Source of the DNA: Chromobacterium alticapitis
GTDB taxonomy: Bacteria; Pseudomonadota; Gammaproteobacteria; Burkholderiales; Chromobacteriaceae
DNA length: 37,178 nt
Direction: 5' to 3'
Assembly: GCF_002924365.1 (NCBI RefSeq)
Contig: NZ_PQWB01000049.1
Coordinates: 1 to 37,178, forward strand
The notes beneath the pieces are model-generated. The model worked only from the letters and a program-made list of their open reading frames with translations, had not been told where the DNA came from and did not search any database. Position numbers and translations under genes: made by a program. Below are positions 7,995-15,861 of the stretch, piece after piece; within the stretch, counting starts at the first letter, position 1; each line of letters opens with the position of its first letter.

Positions 7995-8921
7995 ATGATC
8001 CTGATCCACACGCCCAGCCCGAAGGAAGTCTCCGCGTATCTCGAACTCTTCCGCGCCGCGATGCCGGAAGAAGCGTTCACCGACCTCGAACACGCCGACC
8101 TGTCCGCCGTTCGCCATCTCGTCACCTGGGGCTTGCCCGATGACCTCCTTGCCGACATGCCCAAACTGGAAGCCCTGTTCGCGCTCGGCGCTGGCGTGGA
8201 CAAGCTGATGTCGCGGCCGGACTTGCCGGCCGATCTGCCGGTGTACCGGCTGCTGGACGGCGGCATGGCCGCGCAGATGGCGGAATACGTCCGCTACGGC
8301 GTGCTGGGCTATCAACGCAATATGGACCTGTATCGCCGCCAACAGGCGGAAGGGCAATGGCGCAAGCTGGCGCCGCGCCTGCCAGGCGATATCCGCGTCG
8401 GCGTGCTGGGGCTGGGCGAGATAGGGGCGGCCGTGGCGCGCGCCCTGGCGGCGGATGGCTATCGCGTCAGCGGCTGGAGCCGCAGCGCCAAAACAGTGGA
8501 GCATGTGCGCTGCCTGCATGGCGGCGGCGGACTGGAGCAAATCTTGGCGGACAGCCAGGTTCTGGCCTGCGTGCTGCCTTCCACGCCGGAAACGCGCGGC
8601 CTGCTGAGCGCGGAGAGACTGACCAGGCTGCCGCAGGGCGCCCTGGTCATCAATGCCGGACGCGGCGACCTGCTGGATCTGGACGCGCTGCTGGAACTGC
8701 TGGATAGCGACCATCTGCGCGGCGCGCAGTTGGATGTCTTCCCGGAAGAACCGCTGCCGGCAACGCATCCCTTGTGGCGGCACCCCGCCGTGGCCATCAC
8801 CCCGCATGTCGCCGCCATCACGCTGCGCCAGCCTTCGGTGGAGCAGATCGTCTCCAAACTGCGGCTGCTGGCGGCCGGCCAGGCCCCCGCCGGACTCGTG
8901 CGGCGCGTGCAGGGTTACTAG
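7995..8921 (+). CDS. ghrA: Glyoxylate/hydroxypyruvate reductase A-type 2-hydroxyacid dehydrogenase
   Basis: 308 residues. It has the NAD(P)-binding GLGEIG loop (139-144) with WSRS after strand 2, catalytic Arg223 in INAGRGD, Glu251/252 in FPEEPLP, and His271 in TPHVAA. This is the Arg-Glu-His triad of D-2-hydroxyacid dehydrogenases. Family members reduce glyoxylate to glycolate and hydroxypyruvate to D-glycerate using NADPH. The start at 7995 (MILIHTP) matches the family N-terminus. An ATG at 7965 directly abuts a TATACT -10-like hexamer (7959-7964), so it would lie upstream of a transcript made from that element. It is divergent from the DVEGP phosphatase with about 140 bases between starts. 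Confidence 0.85.
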   Translation: MILIHTPSPKEVSAYLELFRAAMPEEAFTDLEHADLSAVRHLVTWGLPDDLLADMPKLEALFALGAGVDKLMSRPDLPADLPVYRLLDGGMAAQMAEYVRYGVLGYQRNMDLYRRQQAEGQWRKLAPRLPGDIRVGVLGLGEIGAAVARALAADGYRVSGWSRSAKTVEHVRCLHGGGGLEQILADSQVLACVLPSTPETRGLLSAERLTRLPQGALVINAGRGDLLDLDALLELLDSDHLRGAQLDVFPEEPLPATHPLWRHPAVAITPHVAAITLRQPSVEQIVSKLRLLAAGQAPAGLVRRVQGY

Positions 8922-9269
8922 CGCCTGACTGGCGCCGGCCCCAGATTTTGCCGGCCCCCGTCCGTGGCAAGCGGCTTGTCGGCGGCGAAACTTGCTGTCG
9001 CTCCCGTCATTCGGCCGCATACCGCGTCGCTCGCGCGCAGATTCGCCACTCATCCAGCGCCGGCCTATCGGACAGTTGAACCGCTAGCCTGCGGCTGCGG
9101 CAATCCATACAAATTCATACGATCGTTTCATAAGCGCATGAAATGATAAGGACATTTTATTTGTAACAATTTAATGATTAATGAGTATGCAAAAAGGACA
9201 GTAGTGTCCATCTGCGCGCTTTTCTAACATCGCCGCCATTTCATTGCTGCAACGCACAAGGAGAATGAA
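8922..9269. other. 348-base intergenic region with AT-rich promoter-like half
   Basis: No gene is seen here. The left half is GC-rich and begins with a possible short hairpin (GCGCC/GGCGC around 8921-8936) just after the ghrA stop. The right half (about 9105-9190) is strikingly AT-rich and holds two small perfect inverted repeats: TTTCAT/ATGAAA (9126-9143) and GGACA/TGTCC (9196-9209). It probably contains the promoter of the gene at 9270, but I could not pick clear -35 and -10 elements. Confidence 0.4.
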
Positions 9270-10022
9270 ATGGCTGAAATCGCCCGCTCGATCCGCATCG
9301 TACCCGCCAAACTCGCGCCGGAAGCGCGCGAGGCGCTGGCCAGGGAGCTGTTCCAGGTTCACGACGCCGTCTTCGCCGGCATGGACTATTCCGGCTTTAA
9401 ATCCATGATCATCTCGCCGCCCACGGAACATAGCAGCCTGCTGCTGCACCGCGACGGCGACGGCCGCCTGGTGGGCTATTGCGCCATGCACCGCTATCGC
9501 CGCCAGATCGGCAAACGCGTTTGCAGCGTGCTGCGCGTACAGTCCGGACTGCTCAAAGCCTATCGCGGCAAGAACAGCAACTTCGCCTTCCTGATCAGCC
9601 AGGTCATGCGCCACTGGCTGAGCCACCCGCTGCGTCCGCTGTATTTCTTCGGCGTGATGCTGCATCCGTCCAGCTATGCGGTGATGCACAAGTTCTCGCG
9701 CCGCATGTGGCCGGCGCCTGGCCAGGACGACAGCCACCCGCTGGCGGCCAAGGCCTATGAGCTGTTCTCCAGCTTCCAGTTGACGCCGCTATCGCCGGAA
9801 AAACCGTTCATCGCCAATGTGGGCATCCTCACCCGCGACGGCAAGGACGATCATCTGTACTGGCAGAACTCCGCCAAGCCCGCCGACCGCTTCTTCGTCA
9901 GCGTCAATCCCGGCTACCGCGATGGCCACGGCCTGCTGGCCCTGGTGCCGCTGTCGCCGCTGGCGGTGGGTCACGCCGTCGCGCGCTGGCTGAAGCTGCG
10001 CAAGCAGAAGAAGAGCCGCTGA
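9270..10022 (+). CDS. Uncharacterised protein, possibly GNAT-fold
   Basis: 250 residues with a very good AAGGAG site shortly before the ATG. A central region resembles an acyl-CoA N-acyltransferase core: SLLLHRDGDGRLVGYCAMH (strand-turn-strand), then LRVQSGLLKAYRGKN in the position of the CoA pyrophosphate loop, followed by a helix. The match is loose. The C-terminus is basic (KLRKQKKSR). There is no signal peptide. The segment YFFGVMLHPSSYAVM is well hydrophobic but too short to call a membrane helix. It stands alone between two intergenic regions and converges on the SulP gene. Function is unknown; GNAT-like is a working guess. Confidence 0.6.
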   Translation: MAEIARSIRIVPAKLAPEAREALARELFQVHDAVFAGMDYSGFKSMIISPPTEHSSLLLHRDGDGRLVGYCAMHRYRRQIGKRVCSVLRVQSGLLKAYRGKNSNFAFLISQVMRHWLSHPLRPLYFFGVMLHPSSYAVMHKFSRRMWPAPGQDDSHPLAAKAYELFSSFQLTPLSPEKPFIANVGILTRDGKDDHLYWQNSAKPADRFFVSVNPGYRDGHGLLALVPLSPLAVGHAVARWLKLRKQKKSR

Positions 10023-10030
10023 TTTCGCCA

Positions 10031-10060
10031 AGGGCCGAACGCCGGAACGCGTACGGCCCT
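10031..10060. terminator. Possible shared hairpin between converging genes
   Basis: AGGGCCG (10031-10037) pairs with CGGCCCT (10054-10060) around a 16-base loop, between the stop of the 250-residue protein and the stop of the SulP gene. There is no T-run on either strand, so it is only a weak candidate. Confidence 0.3.
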
Positions 10061-11726
10061 ATGCCCACACCACGCCCTCCATCAACACCAGCTCCGCTCT
10101 TTGCAATGCGCAAGCCAGGTCCGGCTGCAAATTGTCCTCGCCTAGCCGTTCCGCCAGGCGGGATCCCTCGAGCATGTCCATCACCTCATCCGCCGCGCCA
10201 CACAGAATCAGCATCTTGCCCTGCTCCGCCAGCCGTGAACGCAAGCCCTCCAGCGCAAGCAGACCGGATGTATCCAGCAGAACGAGGCGGTGCAATTGCA
10301 GGATCACCACCCGGGCTTGCGGCGCCTCCTTCAGAACGATGTCCACACAGTCCGCCGCGCCGAAGAACAGCGCCCCCTCGATGCGGAATGCCGCGCAGCC
10401 ATCCGGCACGTTCTTGCCGGCAATGCTGTGGCGCTCGAACAGCTGGGCGTGTTCCGGTTGCAAACGGCGGATGGCGGTATGGCCAGCCATGCTGCGAATG
10501 AAAAACATGGCGGCCAACAACAGGCCGATCTCGACAGCCACAGTCAAATCAAACGCCACAGTCAACACAAAGGTCACCACCAGGATCAAGGTGTCGTGCA
10601 GCGGAAACTGCCGCGCCTTGCGGATATCCCAGTCGCCCATCTTCAAGGCCACCGCCACCAGGATGGCCGCCAGCGCGGCCAACGGCACATGGGCCGCCAG
10701 TGGCGCAGCCAACAGCAGCACCAATAGCAACAGCGCCGCATGAAAAATAGCCGCCAGCGGCGTGCGCGCGCCATTGCCTATATTGGTGACCGAACGCACC
10801 ACCGCGCCGGTAGCCGGGATGCCGCCGAAGAACGGCGCCACCATATTGGCGATGCCCTGTCCTATCAACTCCTGGTTGGCGTCATGCCGGTCGGCGGTGA
10901 GGCTGTCCACCACCACGGCGCATAGCAGGGACTCGATCGCGCCCAGCAGCGCGATAGTGAAGGCCGGCGCCAGCAGATCGGATAAATGGAGCAGGTTCAA
11001 GTCCAGCCCGGTCGGCGATGGAAACCCTTGCGGAATGCCGCCGAAACGGCTGCCCAGCGTCGCCACCGGCAGATCGAACAGCGAGACGGCGAGCGTGGCC
11101 GCCACCAGCGCGGCAAACGGCGACGGCACAAGCCGATTCAGCCGCTTGGGCCATAGCAGGATCAACGCCAGCAGGGCTGCGGACAACAGCGTGGTCGGCC
11201 AGTGCAAGCCGGAAAAATGCGCGCGCAGCGTCGCCATCACGGCGAAGAAGCCGGACGGCATCTTGGCGATGGGAAGACCGAAAAAATCCTTCAGCTGCGT
11301 CAGGAAAATCAGCACGGCGATGCCGTTGGTGAAGCCCGTGATCAGCGGCATCGGGAAAAAACGTATCACCTGCCCCAGCCTGAGCGCGCCCATCAGCACC
11401 AGCATCACCCCGGCCATGAACGTACAGACCAGCAGATTGGCCACGCCATACTTGCTGACGATGCCATACAAGATGACGATGAAGGCGCCGGTGGGGCCCG
11501 TGACGCATAAACGGGTGCCTCCAAGCGCGGCCGCCAGCGAACCCGCGATGACCGCGGTGACGATGCCAGCCTGAGGCGGCACCCCGCTGGCGATGGCGAA
11601 GGCCATGGCCAAAGGCAGGGCGACGATGCCGACGGTCACGCCAGCCATGAAATCGGCCCGCAGCTGTTTGCCGTTGTAATGGCGCAGCGTATCGAGCAAA
11701 CGGGGACGGAAATATGATGCTGGCAT
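10059..11726 (-). CDS. SulP-family inorganic anion transporter with STAS domain
   Basis: 555 residues. The membrane part (about 25-400) has many hydrophobic helices and the SulP hallmarks: FMAGVTVGIVALPLAMAFAIASG near 26-48, then TGPTGAF and PMPLITGFTNGIA. The C-terminal cytosolic STAS domain (about 435-545) includes LHRLVLLDTSGLLALEGL, with the conserved DTSG loop. SulP proteins carry sulfate, bicarbonate or C4-dicarboxylates across the inner membrane, usually by proton or sodium symport; the substrate cannot be assigned here. The start has only a weak AGAAAG site. It is probably a single-gene unit, 181 bases upstream of the HupE-like gene's stop. Confidence 0.88.
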   Translation of the reverse strand: MPASYFRPRLLDTLRHYNGKQLRADFMAGVTVGIVALPLAMAFAIASGVPPQAGIVTAVIAGSLAAALGGTRLCVTGPTGAFIVILYGIVSKYGVANLLVCTFMAGVMLVLMGALRLGQVIRFFPMPLITGFTNGIAVLIFLTQLKDFFGLPIAKMPSGFFAVMATLRAHFSGLHWPTTLLSAALLALILLWPKRLNRLVPSPFAALVAATLAVSLFDLPVATLGSRFGGIPQGFPSPTGLDLNLLHLSDLLAPAFTIALLGAIESLLCAVVVDSLTADRHDANQELIGQGIANMVAPFFGGIPATGAVVRSVTNIGNGARTPLAAIFHAALLLLVLLLAAPLAAHVPLAALAAILVAVALKMGDWDIRKARQFPLHDTLILVVTFVLTVAFDLTVAVEIGLLLAAMFFIRSMAGHTAIRRLQPEHAQLFERHSIAGKNVPDGCAAFRIEGALFFGAADCVDIVLKEAPQARVVILQLHRLVLLDTSGLLALEGLRSRLAEQGKMLILCGAADEVMDMLEGSRLAERLGEDNLQPDLACALQRAELVLMEGVVWA

Positions 11727-11907
11727 CTTGCATGCTTTCTGGCTTGGCGAACAGTATGCTGTCAGCCTAGCCCAAGCGGCGGCGAGCTGCCCGGACCTGG
11801 ATCAAGCGGGAAAGCGAGCTGCGCAAACCGCTAGCCAATGCGGAGGGCGCGCCGGAGCCGCCCAAAATCTTCACGCTGCCGCGCGGCGATTGAATGCGCA
11901 GGCCGCC

Positions 11908-12978
11908 TCAGCCCACGCCTAGCAGCCGGCTCGCCAGCCAAAAACTGCCGGCGGCTATGCCGGCCCAGTTAGCCAGCCGCGCCAGCCGCAGCCCATGCCC
12001 CTCGTCCACTTTCTTAGCCAGCCAGACTACAAGCCCATACAGCGCGGCCACCAGCAACTGGCCGGCTTCTATGCCCAGATTGAAGCCGGCCACGCTGGGC
12101 AGGCGATGACCGGGGTCCAGCCCCAGCTCCGCCAAGGCCCCAGCGAAACCCAGACCGTGGATCAGGGCGAAACCGAACACCAGGCCAATGCGCAGGCCTA
12201 CCGGCATGACCGCGCCGCGCATGCGGGCGCGCCAGTCCAGCAGCGCCATGCCGACGATGGTGGCGGCGATGGCTGGTTCGACGATGGCCGGCGACGCTGC
12301 CAGCCCGCCCCAGACGCAGGCGGCCAGAGTGATGGCGTGGCCGACGGTGAAGGCGGACAGCGCCAGCACTACGGCGCGCCAGCGCCATCCAGCGGATAGC
12401 ACCACCAGCAGGAACAGCATGTGGTCGAAGCCGGTCAGGATGTGGTTGACGCCCAGCTTGAAGTAATCGCCCATTACCGCCCAGGCGGAGCGCCACAGCG
12501 GCCGGCTTTCGCTATCGGGCGTCAACACTAGCAGCTCGCTTTCGCCCGGCCGCGTCACCGTGATTTCATAGCGCCGCTCGACCGGCACCGCGCCGTACAA
12601 GCCCACGCGAAACGCCAGCGGCGCCTCCAACGGCGGCAGCGGATAGCGGCCCAGCGCCACCAGCTGATCCGTGCTGTCGCTGCCCTCGTTGACGGAGAAA
12701 CTGAGCATGAGGCCCTGCAGCGGCAGCGGCCTGCCATAAGCCAGCAACTGCGCCTCGCGCTGCAATTGCGCCTCTATCGCGGCATGGCCGACCCTCAGCT
12801 CCGGCAAGGTGATGCGTCCCGGCGTCTTCAGGCTCAGGCCCTGGAACGAGCTGACCGGCAGCGACAACACCATATAGCCGCCGCCATGCGCCAGGTTCAG
12901 CGTGCCATGCTGCGCCACCATCAAATGCGCCTGGCAAGGCAGGCATAGCGCCAGCCACATCAGCAGGGTCTTCCACAT
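11908..12978 (-). CDS. HupE/UreJ-like membrane protein
   Basis: 356 residues. A signal peptide (cleavage near QAHLM, residues 16-20) leads to an extracytoplasmic beta-rich domain to about residue 165, then six or seven membrane helices. The membrane part carries the His-rich HupE_UreJ_2 pattern: LGVNHILTGFDHMLFL, FTVGHAITL and FALIHGLGFAG. These conserved His residues suggest binding of a metal such as nickel or copper, but members of this subfamily have no settled role. It starts 1 base after the end of the YHYH-protein gene, so the two form an operon. No hydrogenase or urease genes are nearby, which argues against a classic HupE or UreJ job. Confidence 0.75.
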   Translation of the reverse strand: MWKTLLMWLALCLPCQAHLMVAQHGTLNLAHGGGYMVLSLPVSSFQGLSLKTPGRITLPELRVGHAAIEAQLQREAQLLAYGRPLPLQGLMLSFSVNEGSDSTDQLVALGRYPLPPLEAPLAFRVGLYGAVPVERRYEITVTRPGESELLVLTPDSESRPLWRSAWAVMGDYFKLGVNHILTGFDHMLFLLVVLSAGWRWRAVVLALSAFTVGHAITLAACVWGGLAASPAIVEPAIAATIVGMALLDWRARMRGAVMPVGLRIGLVFGFALIHGLGFAGALAELGLDPGHRLPSVAGFNLGIEAGQLLVAALYGLVVWLAKKVDEGHGLRLARLANWAGIAAGSFWLASRLLGVG

Positions 12979-12979
12979 A

Positions 12980-13921
12980 TCAGCTCCCCTTCACGCAACG
13001 CGAAATATAGGGATAGCTGTCGGTGATCGCGTAGTAATAGATGCCGCCCGGGAACTCCGGCGTCACGCCGGTGCGGCCATTGCATTCGTCCAGATCGCCG
13101 GAGCCGGCCACGTACTGGTAGTCCTGGCTGAAGGTGCCCATGGGATAGAGCGAGGTGGACGGCCGCCCGGAATCCGGCGTCGATTTCAGCTGGTAGCTGC
13201 CGATCAAGGTCTTGATGGCGGAAGCGGCGTCGTTGGCGCTGCTGTAGCCATAGCGGGCGTAGATGGGAAAGCCGTCCTCGGCCCAGCCCACCAGCGTCAT
13301 CGCCGCGCCCTTGCCCAGTTCCGTCATCAAGCCGGTGGGCATGCCATGGTAGTGGTAGGCGCCGTTGGGCTGCACGTGGGCGTTATTGCTGTCCACGCCG
13401 AAGTTGAAGCTGTTTTGTCCCAGCGCCTCTATGCTCCAACTGCCGGTATTGCCGATCAGGGTGCAACTGCCCGAGTTGTCGCAGCTGCCGGCCGTGGCCG
13501 GATCGAACTTCACGCCGTTCAGCGCGTAGCCGGTGGGTTGCACCGTCTTGCTGCCGCCGGACAGGCTGGGCGACAAGGCGAAGCTGGGCGTCACCGACTG
13601 CGCGCTGATGGTGTTGGGGTTATTAACATTGGGGAAGGTGCCGACCGAGTGATCAGGCAGGCCGTTGGCGCTGAGCTGGCGGGCGCTGCTGGTGCAGCTC
13701 CACACCGCCGTGCTGGTGGCGTTGACCGAGGCCGAGCTGTTGAAAGTGCTCTCCGAATAGCTGCACAGCACGCCGGCGGTGGAGTAGCTGCCGCTTTTCG
13801 AGCTGGAACCGCTGGAGGAACCGGCGCTGGAAGTGGAAGAGGAGTCGCCTCCTCCGCCGCAAGCGGCGCACAGCATAGCCGTCATGGCCAGGATGAAGCG
13901 GGGCGGAGACAAGAGCTGCAT
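12980..13921 (-). CDS. Secreted YHYH-domain protein
   Basis: 313 residues from the ATG at 13919-13921, which has GGAG 7 bases upstream; a farther in-frame start at 13945 lacks a site. The N-terminus is a signal sequence ending MLCAACGGGG, possibly a lipobox with an unusual Cys at -3. A Ser/Gly-rich linker follows. The body contains the family motif YHYHGMPTG (YHYH at about 189-192) and SHVQPNG-type flanks. Several cysteines (for example in AGSCDNSGSCTLIG and in DLDECNGRTG) could form disulfides. YHYH proteins are exported and of unknown function; the His-Tyr motif suggests metal binding. It is first in a two-gene operon with the HupE-like protein. Confidence 0.78.
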   Translation of the reverse strand: MQLLSPPRFILAMTAMLCAACGGGGDSSSTSSAGSSSGSSSKSGSYSTAGVLCSYSESTFNSSASVNATSTAVWSCTSSARQLSANGLPDHSVGTFPNVNNPNTISAQSVTPSFALSPSLSGGSKTVQPTGYALNGVKFDPATAGSCDNSGSCTLIGNTGSWSIEALGQNSFNFGVDSNNAHVQPNGAYHYHGMPTGLMTELGKGAAMTLVGWAEDGFPIYARYGYSSANDAASAIKTLIGSYQLKSTPDSGRPSTSLYPMGTFSQDYQYVAGSGDLDECNGRTGVTPEFPGGIYYYAITDSYPYISRCVKGS

Positions 13922-14045
13922 CGGAAACTCCAGGGGGGACGGCAATGCTTCCTGTGTAGCAAATTTCTCAACACGGTAGAGCGTACGACATTGGAAAGTT
14001 TGGTTAAATTCTTTTTCCCGTTGGTTCTCGCCATCGCATCCTGAA

Positions 14046-14077
14046 GGCGGAACGCCCGGCTTGGCCGGGCTTCCGCC
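14046..14077 (-). terminator. Strong hairpin after the six-gene operon
   Basis: GGCGGAA plus GCCCGGC (14046-14060, with C14053 bulged) pairs with GCCGGGC plus TTCCGCC (14064-14077) around a TTG loop, a 14-base-pair stem. It begins directly after the LytTR gene's stop codon (14078-14080). The T-run is poor, but the position and strength fit a transcription end. Confidence 0.6.
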
Positions 14078-14800
14078 CTACATGGATTTGAACTGGGCAG
14101 CGTAGCTGCGGCTGAGCGGCAGCTTGTCCTCCCGATCTTTCAACAGCACAAAGTTGCGCCCCAACATATCCTGCTCGATGGACTGCACGGCCGATAGCCG
14201 AACGAGCAGCCCGCGGTGAATCTGCGCGAACTCTCGCGGGTTGAGCCGCGCCGCCAATTCTTTCAGCGGTGTGCGGATCAGTTGGGTTTCGGTTGCCAGC
14301 ACCAGTTCGGTGTATTTGTCGCAGGCCTTGAAATACAGTACCTCGCTTGCCGCTATCAGCCGCTTGCTGTTGCCCAGCCCCGCCGTGATCCAGTTGAGGT
14401 ATTCCGGCTGCGCTTCGGCTGGCGCCGGCGCGGGCATGGCGACGGTCGACGCGAGCTGCTGCAAGCGGCTGATGCAACGCAGCAGCCGCGGGTCGTCAAT
14501 CGGCTTCAACAAGTAGTCCATCGCCGCCGCGTCGAAGGCCTGCAAGGCGTATTCGTCATAGGCGGTGACAAAGACCACGCGGCAGCCTGCCACGCTCCGG
14601 GCCACCGCCATGCCGTCCAAGCCCGGCATGCGAATGTCCAGGAAAGCGAAGTCCGGCCGCAGCCGGTTGATCTCGGCCAGCGCGATCGCGCCGTCGTGCG
14701 CGACGGCAATGACGGCGAGTTGCGGCCACAGCCGGGCCAGAGCGGATTGCAGCGCGGCGGCCAACAGCGGCTCGTCATCGGCGATCAGGGCAGTCGGCAT
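14078..14800 (-). CDS. LytTR-family response regulator
   Basis: 240 residues from the ATG at 14798-14800, with a GAGGAG site about 8 bases upstream. The receiver domain (1-115) has the acidic pocket Asp8-Asp9, phosphoacceptor Asp55 in FLDIRMPG, Thr79 and Lys99 in LLKP. A short Pro/Ala linker leads to a LytTR DNA-binding domain (about 135-238) with the typical YFKACDKYTELV strand and IHRGLLVRLSAVQSIE segment. Such regulators bind pairs of short direct repeats. It lies 32 bases after its partner kinase and is last in the operon, so it probably controls the preceding export genes or genes elsewhere. Confidence 0.9.
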   Translation of the reverse strand: MPTALIADDEPLLAAALQSALARLWPQLAVIAVAHDGAIALAEINRLRPDFAFLDIRMPGLDGMAVARSVAGCRVVFVTAYDEYALQAFDAAAMDYLLKPIDDPRLLRCISRLQQLASTVAMPAPAPAEAQPEYLNWITAGLGNSKRLIAASEVLYFKACDKYTELVLATETQLIRTPLKELAARLNPREFAQIHRGLLVRLSAVQSIEQDMLGRNFVLLKDREDKLPLSRSYAAQFKSM

Positions 14801-14832
14801 GGCTTTACTCTCCTCGCGGCCAGTTCGAACAA

Positions 14833-15852
14833 TTATGCGATTGGCAACACCAATTCCGCCAGCACGCCGCGCGGCTGGCTCGGCGACAGGCGCAGTTGCG
14901 CCGCCGGCCCATACAGCGCGGCCAGCCGCTCGCGGATATTGGCCAGGCCGACGCCGGCCGGCGCGGATTCGGCGATGCCGACGCCGCTGTCGCTCACCAT
15001 CAGCCTGAGCGCGGCGCCGTCGCGCTCGGCCAGGATGGCGATTTCGCCGCCCGTCACGCTGGGCTCCAGGCCGTGCTTCAGCGCGTTTTCCACCAGGGGC
15101 TGCAATAGCAGCGGCGGCAGCGGCAGCGACTTCAACTCTTCCGCCACCTGCACGCGGACGCGCAGCCGCTCGCCCATGCGGATGGCGGCGATGTCCAGCA
15201 GCGCGCCCACCAGTTCCAGCTCCTGGCCCAAAGTCCCCTGGGCATTGCGGCTGCGCGCCAGGCTGGCGCGCAGATAGGTGTTCAAATGCCGCAGCATGGT
15301 CGAGGCGCGCGGCGGATCTATCTCGATCAGGCTCTGCACATTGGCCAGGGTGTTGAACAGAAAGTGCGGCTCGATCTGCGCTTGCAGCATGGCCAGCTGC
15401 GCCGCCGTCTGCGCCTCGCGGCTTTCCGCCTCGCGCCGGCGCGTGGCCTCCAACTCGCCGGCCAGCGCCTGCGAACGGTAGTACAGCAGGCTCAGCGTCA
15501 TGGCGAACATCGCCACCAGTAAGGTCGGCACGAGAAACAGATACGCCCGCTCCGGCACACGCAAAGCTTGCGCCAACACATCGAATGCGCCCAGCCAAGC
15601 CGCCAGCTTTAAGCCGAACGGCACGCTGAACAGCAGCACTAAGACATAGACCAGCGCGCGATTCAGCTTGAGCCGGCCCAGCACGCTACCGCTCAACCAA
15701 CAGCTATAGCCTATGCAAAACGAAATCAGCACGTTGTCGTATAGACGGCCCCAGCCACCCAACGAGGAAAAGAACAAAGCGATGGCCAAGTTGATGCAGC
15801 TGCAGATGGCAAACTCCTGAAGTACGCCGGACCAGCGCTGGTATGCATTCAT
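14833..15852 (-). CDS. LytS-type sensor histidine kinase (His_kinase family)
   Basis: 339 residues. Four membrane helices lie near 12-32, 40-60, 65-88 and 102-124 with very short loops, so the signal is likely sensed in or at the membrane. A coiled region follows, then the His_kinase motif EPHFLFNTL with phospho-acceptor His163. The ATPase domain has VENALKHG (Asn256), DSGVG (288-292) and GVGLANIRERL (300-310). GAGG precedes the ATG by 7 bases, and the barrel gene's stop is 9 bases upstream, so the kinase is co-transcribed with the export genes. Partner is the LytTR regulator just downstream. Confidence 0.9.
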   Translation of the reverse strand: MNAYQRWSGVLQEFAICSCINLAIALFFSSLGGWGRLYDNVLISFCIGYSCWLSGSVLGRLKLNRALVYVLVLLFSVPFGLKLAAWLGAFDVLAQALRVPERAYLFLVPTLLVAMFAMTLSLLYYRSQALAGELEATRRREAESREAQTAAQLAMLQAQIEPHFLFNTLANVQSLIEIDPPRASTMLRHLNTYLRASLARSRNAQGTLGQELELVGALLDIAAIRMGERLRVRVQVAEELKSLPLPPLLLQPLVENALKHGLEPSVTGGEIAILAERDGAALRLMVSDSGVGIAESAPAGVGLANIRERLAALYGPAAQLRLSPSQPRGVLAELVLPIA

Positions 15853-15861
15853 GATTAGGCC

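Noticed and set aside
10031-10060. A confident bidirectional terminator between 10022 and 10059
   Set aside because: The stem is 7 base pairs with a 16-base loop and no T-run; kept only as a low-confidence feature.
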